Shown: positions 31,946-39,649 of the stretch, piece after piece
How positions within the stretch are numbered: the stretch's first letter is position 1
Layout: each line of letters opens with the position of its first letter
From: JAGQWW01 sp041392845
GTDB taxonomy: Bacteria; Bacteroidota; Bacteroidia; Chitinophagales; Saprospiraceae
Direction of reading: 5' to 3'
Length of the DNA stretch: 64,000 nt
Assembly (NCBI GenBank): GCA_041392845.1
Contig: JAWKLG010000017.1
Location: forward strand, 1 to 64,000
Notes under the pieces: model-generated
What the model was told of the DNA's origin: nothing
Seen by the model: the letters and a program-made list of their open reading frames with translations, nothing else
Databases searched by the model: none
Position numbers and translations under genes: made by a program

Positions 31946-32020
31946 GCTGGGTGCTAGGGGCTAGGTGCTAGGTGCTAGGTGCTAGGTGCTGGGTGCTAGG
32001 TACTGGGTGCTGGGTACTGG
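31946..32020. repeat. Heptamer array (GCTRGGT type)
   Basis: About 10.7 units of GCTGGGT, GCTAGGT and ACTGGGT with period 7 begin directly after the stop codon of the pappalysin-like gene. The array is GC-rich against AT-rich surroundings. It is closely related to 35139-35214 and, in reverse orientation, to 9467-9535. Confidence 0.9.
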
Positions 32021-32061
32021 TTTTTTTGTGGGTGATCTTAATCACATTGTTGAAATCGGGA

Positions 32062-32079
32062 ATCCCATACCTTTGGGAT
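32062..32079 (+). promoter_or_regulatory. -7 element inside a perfect dyad, upstream of the DUF983 gene
   Basis: TACCTTTG (32068-32075) matches the -7 box. It lies inside ATCCCATACCTTTGGGAT, whose 6-base ends are exact reverse complements. ATTG 18 bases upstream may be the -33 box. The start codon follows 29 bases after the -7 box. A repressor could bind the dyad; this is inference. Confidence 0.5.
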
Positions 32080-32104
32080 CTATTCAAACCAATACAAATT
32101 TGCA

Positions 32105-32494
32105 ATGTCCAAAAAGGGGAATGTTTTAAAAAGCACGTTTAACTTGACGTGCCCGAGATGTCAGACAGGAGATTTATTTGATACGCCATCCTTTTCTTTT
32201 CAGAAACCATTTGAAATGCCAAAGTCCTGCAGCCATTGTGGGCAAAACTATTGGCCTGAGCCAGGTTTTTATTATGGCGCTATGTTCATTGGTTATATTT
32301 TCACGGCCTGGTTTTGTATTGGTTTCATCATGATCATTCACTGGGTATTTGGTGTTGGATTGATTGGGTCCTTTGTGGCGCTCTTGGTGGTTTTGACCTT
32401 TTTCTTTGTTTATATTTTTAGATTAGCGCGATCCATTTGGATTCATATCAATATAAAATACGACCCATCAAAAGCAGCCCTCGTAAAAAAATAA
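32105..32494 (+). CDS. DUF983 family membrane protein
   Basis: The 129-residue protein opens with a zinc-ribbon-like pair, CPRCQTGDLF and CSHCGQNYW. The family signature PEPGFYYGAMFIGY follows, and then two transmembrane segments (about 58-80 and 83-105). DUF983 proteins are common in Bacteroidetes and alphaproteobacteria. Their function is unknown, although they often lie near respiratory genes. The next gene, a DoxX-like protein, follows after 40 bases. Confidence 0.9.
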   Translation: MSKKGNVLKSTFNLTCPRCQTGDLFDTPSFSFQKPFEMPKSCSHCGQNYWPEPGFYYGAMFIGYIFTAWFCIGFIMIIHWVFGVGLIGSFVALLVVLTFFFVYIFRLARSIWIHINIKYDPSKAALVKK

Positions 32495-32534
32495 TTTTGC
32501 AATTAAGAGTTTACTTTATCTTGCAATAAAAAAG

Positions 32535-32918
32535 ATGAAGGCAAAAATCCTGGTTTCATGGGCAATGCGAATTATTGCTGCTGGAATTTTACTCCAAACC
32601 CTTTATTTCAAATTTACCGGAGCTCCTGAAAGTGTTTATATCTTCGAAACTGTCGGGATGGAACCTTATGGTCGAATTGGTTCCGGCATCATGGAATTGA
32701 TCGCAGCCATTCTATTACTTGTTCCCAGGACTGCATGGCTTGGAGCTGTTTTAGGAATAGGTGTAATTTCTGGAGCCATCTTTTTTCATTTAACCAAACT
32801 AGGAATAGAAGTTCAAGGAGATGGTGGTCTGTTATTCTATTTGGCTGTTGTAGTCTTAATTTGCTGCCTGGTTACACTTTACATACACAAAAAGGATATT
32901 GTCTTTTTTAAAGATTGA
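32535..32918 (+). CDS. DoxX-like four-helix membrane protein
   Basis: The 127-residue product has four hydrophobic helices, with YFKFTGAPESVYIFETVGMEPYGRIGSGIMELIAAILLL in the first half. This FxG...GR.GxGxxExxAxxLL pattern is seen in DoxX/DoxD-like proteins. These are small quinone-linked or stress-related membrane proteins of poorly defined role. It lies tail to tail with the alkaline phosphatase gene with only 3 bases between their ends. Confidence 0.75.
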   Translation: MKAKILVSWAMRIIAAGILLQTLYFKFTGAPESVYIFETVGMEPYGRIGSGIMELIAAILLLVPRTAWLGAVLGIGVISGAIFFHLTKLGIEVQGDGGLLFYLAVVVLICCLVTLYIHKKDIVFFKD

Positions 32919-32921
32919 TCC

Positions 32922-34022
32922 CTACCAGCCTAAGAGTTCCAGCATTTTATCATGAATTGCGGTGTTTTCATAAACTCCGGAAAACACTTCTGCCCCGGCA
33001 CCAAAAGCGTATACCGGTACCATGGTAGCTGTGTGACCATTTGTTGTAAATTCTATATTTACTTTTCCGAATTTATTGCCTGAATTGATAGCCATTCCGC
33101 CACACTCATGGTCTCCGGTTATTATCACCAATGTTTCTCTGTCTTTTTCGGCAAAGTCTAAAACCTGGTTTATCGTTTTATCAAAATCTTCCATTTCTTC
33201 CCAAAACATTTTCGCTTCATTATAATGGCAGGCCCAATCTATTTGAGAGCCCTCTATCATCATAAAAAATCCATCAGAAGATTTTTTCTTCAAAAATTCC
33301 AGACCTTTAATGGAAGCATTGGGCAAATAAGTTCTGCCTTGTCCATAAGTTATGGGTTCTGCATCTGCTGTAAACCACGCTATTTTTGATTCCTTTGCCA
33401 AATCTTTTGAGCTTGGTTCAACCTGTGTTACAAAGTATCCTTTTTGCTTAAGCTCTTTTAAAAAGTTTTTATCATCCGATTTTCTTTTGTAGAAATATTT
33501 CTCACCTCCCCCTACAAAATAATCGATTTCAGTCTTCAAGAAATCTTCAGCTATAAATTCATAAAAGTTACGAAGATCCTGATGTGCTATGAAGGCAGCT
33601 GGTGTAGCATGAACGATACTCGCCGTAGCAACAAGTCCTGTGGCAAGGCCTTTTTCTTCATACATTTCTAATATGCTTTTACAAGGAAGCGTATCTACAC
33701 CAACACCTATCGCACTGTTCAGCGTTTTTTCTCCGCAGGCCATAGCAGTTGCAGCTCCGGCACTATCTGTCACCAGGTTATTGGCAGATGATGTTTTTTG
33801 AAACCCGACGACCTTACATCTTTCAACCGCAGCTTTATTATCGTTTTTATACATAAAAGAAGACATCTGGGTCAGTCCCATTCCGTCTCCAATCATCAGG
33901 ATAATGTTTTTTGGTTTAGATGCAAATTCAAGCTCATCACGTTGGGTGGTTTCTTCCACCACTTTTTTCTGACAACCCACAATTGCCCAAAGCAGGACAA
34001 GCAGGGGGAAAATTTTATTCAT
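32922..34022 (-). CDS. Alkaline phosphatase (PhoA-type), lipoprotein
   Basis: The 366-residue enzyme has a lipoprotein signal peptide ending in AIVGC, so Cys17 would be lipidated. The alkaline phosphatase core is complete: MIGDGMG for metal binding, the nucleophile Ser in TDSAGAATAMACGEKT (near residue 87), GDHECGG and GHTATMVPV with zinc-binding His. It releases phosphate from phosphomonoesters outside the inner membrane. It is shorter than E. coli PhoA but has the usual length of Bacteroidetes relatives. No Pho-box-like sequence was identified. Confidence 0.94.
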   Translation of the reverse strand: MNKIFPLLVLLWAIVGCQKKVVEETTQRDELEFASKPKNIILMIGDGMGLTQMSSFMYKNDNKAAVERCKVVGFQKTSSANNLVTDSAGAATAMACGEKTLNSAIGVGVDTLPCKSILEMYEEKGLATGLVATASIVHATPAAFIAHQDLRNFYEFIAEDFLKTEIDYFVGGGEKYFYKRKSDDKNFLKELKQKGYFVTQVEPSSKDLAKESKIAWFTADAEPITYGQGRTYLPNASIKGLEFLKKKSSDGFFMMIEGSQIDWACHYNEAKMFWEEMEDFDKTINQVLDFAEKDRETLVIITGDHECGGMAINSGNKFGKVNIEFTTNGHTATMVPVYAFGAGAEVFSGVYENTAIHDKMLELLGW

Positions 34023-34143
34023 TTTTCTATAACTGGTCTATTAATCTTTTAATTTCTGGCATCCATCGAACTTTAAAGCAACCTTCACTGTTTTCGCGCA
34101 TCTTTGTAGTACAAAGCACCAAAATCATAAGAGCCCGAAACTC

Positions 34144-35157
34144 ATGAAACCATTTTTAACCTTTTTATTTGCCTGCCTATTGGCAGGAAACATTTTTGCT
34201 ACTCCAAAGGACACACCTGTTGTCTCTCCACAATCTATTTTCGATTACCTTCATCAGGAAGATGTTTTGGAAATGGCAATTTTTGCTGATTTTTCAAAAC
34301 TAATGGATCAAAAACTGGAAACGGAAGAATACGAATCCGCAACCATTAAATTGATCAATCCGAAAGGAAAATTGACTTCTCTCCCTGTAAAGATAAAACC
34401 TCGTGGTAAGTTCAGAAGAAGAGTTTGCGATTTTCCTCCATTAAAGCTAAAGTTTAAGAAGGATTTCCTATTAGAAAATGGTTTGGATACTTTCAATAAA
34501 CTAAAATTGGTAACCCATTGTACTCTAGATCCTGCATCGAATCAGGAAGCATTGTTGAAAGAATTCTTAGCCTACAAGATGCTCAATACCCTTACCAACA
34601 ATTCTTTCAGGGTTCAACTTTTGTACGTTACTTATGTAGATGTAAGTGGAAAAAATGAAAACCTGAGCAGTTTTGCCTTTATTTTAGAAGAAGATGAACA
34701 AGTAGCTCATCGAATGGGAGGAATGTTAACCGAACAATTTAACACTCAGGAAAATGAATTGGATCGCGAACAGGCCGGACTGGTTTCCATGTTTCAATAT
34801 ATGATTGGCAACCCTGATTGGGATTTAACCATGAATCGAAACCTTAAGATGGTTAAAAATACAGGAACCGGTAAAATTTCTCTCATACCTTACGATTTCG
34901 ATTATTCCGGTTGGGTAAGTCCAAAGTATCTCAAAGACCAGGACAGATTAAAAAATGACCAAGAAAGAAAGTTAAAAGGAATCCAATTATCGGACGCTGA
35001 ACTTGAGACGTTAAAATCAAACTTTCGATCTAAAAAGGCAACTTTCATTGACGATATAGAAAAATCTTCTTACCTGGAAAAAGTAAGCCAAAAGAAACTA
35101 AGAAGGTATTTGGATGAATTCTATGACGAGTTGGAGGAGCTGGGTGCTGGGTACTAG
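34144..35157 (+). CDS. Secreted CotH-kinase-like protein
   Basis: The 337-residue protein has a signal peptide (MKPFLTFLFACLLAGNIFA). The segments IKPRGKFRRRVCDFPPLKLKF, FNKLKLVTHC, a central glutamate stretch, GNPDWDLTMNRN and IPYDFDYSG occur in CotH order. In that family they form an atypical kinase fold, with the final Asp pair near YDFD binding metal. The match is moderate, so the call is tentative. The last five residues (LGAGY) and the stop codon are encoded by the GCTGGGT heptamer array, so the original C-terminus may have been different. Confidence 0.65.
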   Translation: MKPFLTFLFACLLAGNIFATPKDTPVVSPQSIFDYLHQEDVLEMAIFADFSKLMDQKLETEEYESATIKLINPKGKLTSLPVKIKPRGKFRRRVCDFPPLKLKFKKDFLLENGLDTFNKLKLVTHCTLDPASNQEALLKEFLAYKMLNTLTNNSFRVQLLYVTYVDVSGKNENLSSFAFILEEDEQVAHRMGGMLTEQFNTQENELDREQAGLVSMFQYMIGNPDWDLTMNRNLKMVKNTGTGKISLIPYDFDYSGWVSPKYLKDQDRLKNDQERKLKGIQLSDAELETLKSNFRSKKATFIDDIEKSSYLEKVSQKKLRRYLDEFYDELEELGAGY

Positions 35158-35214
35158 GTGCTGGGTGCTGGGTTCTGGGCACTGGGTTCTAGGTGCTAGG
35201 TTCTGGGTGCTGGG
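35139..35214. repeat. Heptamer array (GCTRGGT type) running out of a coding region
   Basis: Eleven units with period 7 (GCTGGGT, ACTAGGT, TCTGGGC, TCTAGGT and similar) start inside the last codons of the CotH-like gene and provide its TAG stop at 35155-35157. The remaining gap to 35302 is AT-rich and empty. Confidence 0.9.
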
Positions 35215-35302
35215 AAATTAATATTTTGAGAATCATTAAGTTTTATAGTGATTCTCGGTTAATTACATTCTAATAGAGCGGAATTTGTTGTGTACAAACC
35301 GA

Positions 35303-35737
35303 TTACAATCTTGTAACAGAATTCCTGTCACTGATGATATCTTTCAATTCTTTTAGGAACTTGTACTGACCTGGCATTACCTTTTTCAGAGCATCTTTAA
35401 CAGCGATGAAGGTGCCTTTTTCAAGTTCAGGTAAGATTTCTTCAAATTTATCTTTTACAAAATCAAAGTCCTTTTTTATAAGTCCTTTCAAAGAAGGGAT
35501 GTCGTGCCAATCTCCTTCAACTGCACAAGCCCTTTCAAGATTTCCGTCTTCTGCCTCAACGGGATCCAATTCTATCAATTCATCTTCTTTGAAAAGAATT
35601 TTGTCCGGGCTGATAGGCTGCATGCTACCTCTGGGAATATGCAGTTCCTCATCTTTATCATGGCTTAATAGAAAAACTTCCAAACCCTTTTCACGGATTC
35701 TGTAGACTATCAGATTTACTTTTTCACCTATACTCAT
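35303..35737 (-). CDS. Unknown protein, possibly a Nudix-fold relative without the Nudix box
   Basis: ATG at 35737 (MSIGEKVNLIVYRIREKGLE) gives 144 residues; 12 residues upstream are possible but less likely. The start resembles a Nudix beta strand: VNLIVYRIREKGLEVFLLSH, then LHIPRGSMQ. No GX5EX7REUXEEXGU box follows, so hydrolase activity is unlikely. The C-terminal half is helical and Lys/Glu-rich and ends in DRNSVTRL. No signal peptide is seen. The function is unknown. Confidence 0.6.
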   Translation of the reverse strand: MSIGEKVNLIVYRIREKGLEVFLLSHDKDEELHIPRGSMQPISPDKILFKEDELIELDPVEAEDGNLERACAVEGDWHDIPSLKGLIKKDFDFVKDKFEEILPELEKGTFIAVKDALKKVMPGQYKFLKELKDIISDRNSVTRL

Positions 35738-35832
35738 CGTATATGATTTTATAACTACCAAACAGCAGTTCAAATAAAAGGTTCGTGTTGGTAAGGACTT
35801 TGAAAAACGAAGGTGGTGTTTTTTCTACAATT

Positions 35833-36288
35833 TTACAAGGATTGTGTAGGCCGCTTTTTCCTTGGCTTATATTGTTCATCTTCATTTTGCAATGGCGCTC
35901 CGTTTTCATCCAACTGATCAGGTGCAGGGATGGCCGGCATCTCCTTCAACTGATCCCAAAATCCTTGCATATCAATCGAACCCATTTGTTCTTGTAACAT
36001 ACGATGCATTTCCTGCATCATTTGGTTGAAATCTTCAGTATTTATTTCACCTAATTGATCCCCAAAATCAAATTGCTTTATAAATGCTGTATCGCGAAAA
36101 GGCATTTCTTTAAAAAAATCATCTCCAAAGGATTCTGAAAAGAATTGCTTCATTTCAGCCATTTGTTTATCCATTAACTTTTGAACCTCTTGCCAGTCCT
36201 GCTTTAACTGATCTTTATCGGGCGCAGTTTGGGCTTGTATAAATCCTGTACTTAAAACAAAGAATAGAATTACTTGCAAAAATCTCAT
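35833..36288 (-). CDS. Secreted acidic helical protein, unknown function
   Basis: The 151-residue product has a signal peptide (MRFLQVILFFVLSTGFIQAQ). A Met-, Gln- and Phe-rich helical region follows (QKLMDKQMAEMKQFFSESFG, MMQEMHRMLQEQM), and then a charged tail ending in basic KPRKKRPTQSL. No family is recognised. It lies 13 bases after the upstream gene at 36302-36982 and is probably in the same transcript. Confidence 0.7.
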   Translation of the reverse strand: MRFLQVILFFVLSTGFIQAQTAPDKDQLKQDWQEVQKLMDKQMAEMKQFFSESFGDDFFKEMPFRDTAFIKQFDFGDQLGEINTEDFNQMMQEMHRMLQEQMGSIDMQGFWDQLKEMPAIPAPDQLDENGAPLQNEDEQYKPRKKRPTQSL

Positions 36289-36301
36289 GGCCTAAAAATT
36301 T

Positions 36302-36982
36302 TTAAACTTTTTCAATTTCAGGTTTAACCATTTCAAATATTGCCAACGAAAGCAAAACCGCTTCTTCATTGGAATCCATTCTGTTTAACAATTCAAAAGC
36401 CCTTGGGTTGACAGTCTTTTCATTTCCAGGCACACTCAAGGTTGCAAGGTTCCTGTCGTTTACAACTATTGGAAGGGCTTTCATTTCATTTACTTTTCCT
36501 AGCCGTGCAATAGGCTTAAGGGTCCTGGCACCAAGCAAGGTGCCATCTTCTTTAATTTTTCCAAGTGGTTGGTCATCCATCCAAACTTCTGTTGTCAAAC
36601 CATTTATCCTAAAAGCATATTCGTGATGGCTGGTACGGGCATAAATCAACACCTGATTTTTACCGGAATATTTTTTAAAAGCATAGGCTATCATTGGTTC
36701 GTGATAGATGGAAGTAAAAATTCCTCTTCCTTGCTTTTTAAGTCCTTTTTGAATTTTATTATTCAATTGATTCAGGGATAATTTTTCCATTTCATCTGAA
36801 TCCCAGGGAACAAGGTCAGCAAACCAGGTAGCAATGCTGGCTTTTAATCCATTTACTTCCTTTTTCATTTTGGCTGGACCTGGTGGAATATTGCCAAGGT
36901 ATTTTACTAGAAGATAAGCCATTGTAGATGCCAATCCAATGGTTACCAAAAGTACGAGTGCCATTGCAGCTATAGAAAACAT
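36302..36982 (-). CDS. Membrane-anchored protein of unknown function
   Basis: ATG at 36982 gives 226 residues beginning with a transmembrane segment (MFSIAAMALVLLVTIGLASTM). The longer upstream frame would cross the promoter and is less likely. The outside part contains YARTSHHEYAFRING and EVWMDDQPLGKI segments, which suggest a beta-sheet domain, but no family is recognised. A full promoter match lies just upstream. Confidence 0.65.
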   Translation of the reverse strand: MFSIAAMALVLLVTIGLASTMAYLLVKYLGNIPPGPAKMKKEVNGLKASIATWFADLVPWDSDEMEKLSLNQLNNKIQKGLKKQGRGIFTSIYHEPMIAYAFKKYSGKNQVLIYARTSHHEYAFRINGLTTEVWMDDQPLGKIKEDGTLLGARTLKPIARLGKVNEMKALPIVVNDRNLATLSVPGNEKTVNPRAFELLNRMDSNEEAVLLSLAIFEMVKPEIEKV

Positions 36983-37014
36983 GAATATTTTTTTTCTTTT
37001 TAAAAATCCGATTA

Positions 37015-37047
37015 CAAAGATACGATCTGATAGGATTGGATGACAAT
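37015..37047 (-). promoter_or_regulatory. Promoter of the membrane-anchored unknown protein
   Basis: On the minus strand ATTG (37047-37044), 21 bases, TATCTTTG (37022-37015). The start codon at 36982 follows about 32 bases later. This supports the shorter start. Confidence 0.6.
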
Positions 37048-37087
37048 TTCCTAAGACACAAACCCCAGATTTCAAGACCAAATAACA

Positions 37088-38548
37088 CTAGAAAAATGCA
37101 TCTTGTTTTTTCAGATATTCCACACCATTTTTAAGTTGGGTCAAACATTGCTCAATTGTATGCAAATGTGTCCTGAAACCCAACACTGCCAATCGAATCC
37201 AAAAAACGCCATTGATGCTGGTAGAGGAAATAAAAACGGTGCCATCGTTTTTGACATACTCTGTAAGCAGGCGATTGAACTCATTGGCATCGCCTTTTTC
37301 AGGTACATACCTATAAATACAAACCGACAAATCAGGCTCAGGCCCTACTTCAAAGCCTTCTTTTTGAATCGCTTTATAAAAATACCTGCATAACCAGTAT
37401 TTTTCTTCCAGACAAGCCTTAAAAGGTTCAATGCCAAACAACTGAAGGGAAAGCCACATTCTTAATCCTCTAAAATGTTTGGTTAATTCGGGAGATAAAT
37501 CGGCAGGGTTCAACTCTTCGTTTGCATCAAGGGTATCTTGCATATAAGCTGCCCGGTAATAATGAGATTTGAATTGTGCTTCCACATCTTTAATCAATAC
37601 TGCACCAAGACCGTAGGCCAAAAACAACCCCTTATGCGGATCAATGGCTACTGAATCACTTCTTTCTATCCCTTTAAAACGATCCTTTAAAGTGTCCGTC
37701 AAAATAAAAAACCCACCATAAGCGGCATCCACATGGAACCACATATCATTTTCCGTCGCAATGGTGGCAATATCATCCAAAGGATCCATGGTACCTGTAT
37801 CTGTTGTTCCTGCAGAACCAACTACCAGAAATGGGCGCAAACCATTTTTTCTATCTGCAAAAACCTGCCTTTTCAAAGCTTCAGCATCCAATCTAAAATG
37901 TGCATCCAAAGGAATATTTCTAAGCACTGCTTCTCCCATTCCGGCAATCCTAATCGCTTTATGAACACAATGATGTACCTGTTCCGTCAGATAGATTACT
38001 GCGGTCTCTACATCCCGCGCTTTTATCTGTTTAACATCACGGGCAGTCACAATCGCGATCAGGTTAGCGATGCTTCCTCCGGATGTTAAATTCCCCAGAG
38101 AGCCTTCAGGAAAACCGACCAATTTGCACATCCATCGAATCAGTTGGTTTTCTATCCTTACGGCTCCCGGATTTCCAAAGAACATTCCTGCATATCGGTT
38201 GGTGACAGCCGCTAAATAATCGCCGAGGGCAGAAGTATAAATCCCTCCGCCCGGTATATATCCAAGGTGTCCACCGGAAGCCGGATTGATGCCGGCACGG
38301 TCTACATTCTTTTTTAAAGCAGGTAAGATTTGATCCAAGCTTCGAGGTCCGCCATCCAATTCCAAATCTAAAATACCTTTCCCCATATCATCCGAACCAT
38401 CATATCCCTTCAAAGAATTTACTTCATTCAAAAATTCGCCTGCATAACCGAATATTTCCGCTTCCCATTCCTTGCGTTTTTTTTCGTCAGGTTCAAGGGT
38501 TTTGCTAAGGGGTTCGAGTTCCTTTATTTTTTTTATTACTTCTTCCAT
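37088..38548 (-). CDS. PLP-dependent group II amino-acid decarboxylase
   Basis: The 486-residue enzyme belongs to the aromatic-amino-acid/glutamate decarboxylase group. The N-terminal FFGNPGAVRIENQLIRWMCKLVGFP and GNLTSGGSIANLIAIVTARD segments bind the cofactor. HVDAAYGGFF holds the Asp that contacts the pyridine N, and DPHKGLFL has the Schiff-base Lys at about residue 302. It removes CO2 from an amino acid; aromatic substrates (Tyr, Trp or Dopa) fit best by overall resemblance, but the substrate cannot be fixed. No signal peptide. It is divergent from the sugar nucleotidyltransferase. Confidence 0.93.
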   Translation of the reverse strand: MEEVIKKIKELEPLSKTLEPDEKKRKEWEAEIFGYAGEFLNEVNSLKGYDGSDDMGKGILDLELDGGPRSLDQILPALKKNVDRAGINPASGGHLGYIPGGGIYTSALGDYLAAVTNRYAGMFFGNPGAVRIENQLIRWMCKLVGFPEGSLGNLTSGGSIANLIAIVTARDVKQIKARDVETAVIYLTEQVHHCVHKAIRIAGMGEAVLRNIPLDAHFRLDAEALKRQVFADRKNGLRPFLVVGSAGTTDTGTMDPLDDIATIATENDMWFHVDAAYGGFFILTDTLKDRFKGIERSDSVAIDPHKGLFLAYGLGAVLIKDVEAQFKSHYYRAAYMQDTLDANEELNPADLSPELTKHFRGLRMWLSLQLFGIEPFKACLEEKYWLCRYFYKAIQKEGFEVGPEPDLSVCIYRYVPEKGDANEFNRLLTEYVKNDGTVFISSTSINGVFWIRLAVLGFRTHLHTIEQCLTQLKNGVEYLKKQDAFF

Positions 38549-38585
38549 TTTTAAAAATGCGCTTTTATAAGAACCACAATAAAGA

Positions 38586-38593
38586 CAAAAATA
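38586..38593 (-). promoter_or_regulatory. Candidate -7 element of the decarboxylase gene
   Basis: On the minus strand TATTTTTG matches TAnnTTTG and lies 38 bases before the start codon. No good -33 box was found. Confidence 0.4.
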
Positions 38594-38627
38594 AATTTAG
38601 TGCCCCACGCGGCATAGGTTTATTTTA

Positions 38628-38635
38628 TACATTTG
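38628..38635 (+). promoter_or_regulatory. Candidate -7 element of the sugar nucleotidyltransferase
   Basis: TACATTTG matches TAnnTTTG; the ATG at 38654 follows 18 bases later. Together with the element at 38586-38593 it would make a divergent promoter pair. No -33 box is clear. Confidence 0.4.
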
Positions 38636-38653
38636 CCGAAAGATCTTAACCGA

Positions 38654-39649
38654 ATGAAAGCTGTAATTCCAGTTGCCGGAGCGGGAGCAAGACTGCGTCC
38701 CCTTACTTATACCCAGCCCAAACCCCTGATTCCGGTGGCCGGCAAACCCATCATTGCTTTCATTATCGAACAGTTGGCAGCCCAGGGAGTTCGGGATTTT
38801 ATTTTTGTTATTGGATACCTGGGAGAAAAAATCAGGCAGTTTTTAGAAAACAATTATCCTGACCTCAACATGGAATTTGTTGAACAATATAATCGTGAAG
38901 GTTCGGGACATGCTATTTGGATTGCAAAAGACTATTGGGAAAAGGAAGAAGAGCTGATCATTATTTTTGGAGATACCATAATCGATATGGACTTTGAAAA
39001 AGTGATGGCTTCAAAATCATCTTTGTTAGGTGTGAAAAAAGTTGCAGATCCAAGAGAGTTTGGAGTGGTAGAAATGGACGAGGATGGGAATGTTTCCAAA
39101 GTCGTTGAAAAGCCCAACATTCCTAAGTCCAACCTTGCAATGGTTGGTTTTTATAAGATTAGAGCCGTTTCTTCCTTCCTCGATTCTCTAAGATTTATCA
39201 TTAAAAATGACCATAGAACGGAAGGTGAATACCCTTTGACTGATGTGTTGCAGCACATGATTGAAAAGGGAGATCATTTTGAAACGGTCACCGTCAACAA
39301 CTGGTTTGATTGTGGAAAAAAGGAAATATTGCTGGAAACCAATGCCATGTTGTTGGACAAGGAAGGATATGCATCAACTGACACTCCTGATTTTGACAAT
39401 ACTATCATCATCCATCCAGTAAGCATTGGAGAAAATTGCAGGATCTCAAATTCCATCATTGGTCCTCATGTCACGATCGGAAACAATGTAGTCGCTGATT
39501 ATTCGATAATCAAAAATTCTATTATCGGAAATTTCGCTGCCATCAAAGAAGTAGTTTTGCAGCAATCAGTAATAGGAAATGACACTTCGATAACCGGTCT
39601 TCGGCAAAGTTTGAATATTGGGGACAATACTGAAATCGACTTCAGGTAA
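38654..39649 (+). CDS. Sugar-1-phosphate nucleotidyltransferase
   Basis: ATG at 38654 gives 331 residues; the start MKAVIPVAGAGARLRPLT is the nucleotide-binding GxGxRLxPLT loop. KPLIPVAGKPI, then FGDTIIDMDFEKVM (metal-binding Asp), GVVEMDEDGNVSKVVEKP and NWFDCGKKEILLETN complete the RfbA/GalU-like domain. A left-handed beta-helix of hexapeptide repeats follows at about 255-331 (IGENCRISNSIIG, IGNNVVADYSII). The enzyme makes an NDP-sugar for polysaccharide or glycan synthesis. Thymidylyl and uridylyl types cannot be told apart here. Confidence 0.92.
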   Translation: MKAVIPVAGAGARLRPLTYTQPKPLIPVAGKPIIAFIIEQLAAQGVRDFIFVIGYLGEKIRQFLENNYPDLNMEFVEQYNREGSGHAIWIAKDYWEKEEELIIIFGDTIIDMDFEKVMASKSSLLGVKKVADPREFGVVEMDEDGNVSKVVEKPNIPKSNLAMVGFYKIRAVSSFLDSLRFIIKNDHRTEGEYPLTDVLQHMIEKGDHFETVTVNNWFDCGKKEILLETNAMLLDKEGYASTDTPDFDNTIIIHPVSIGENCRISNSIIGPHVTIGNNVVADYSIIKNSIIGNFAAIKEVVLQQSVIGNDTSITGLRQSLNIGDNTEIDFR

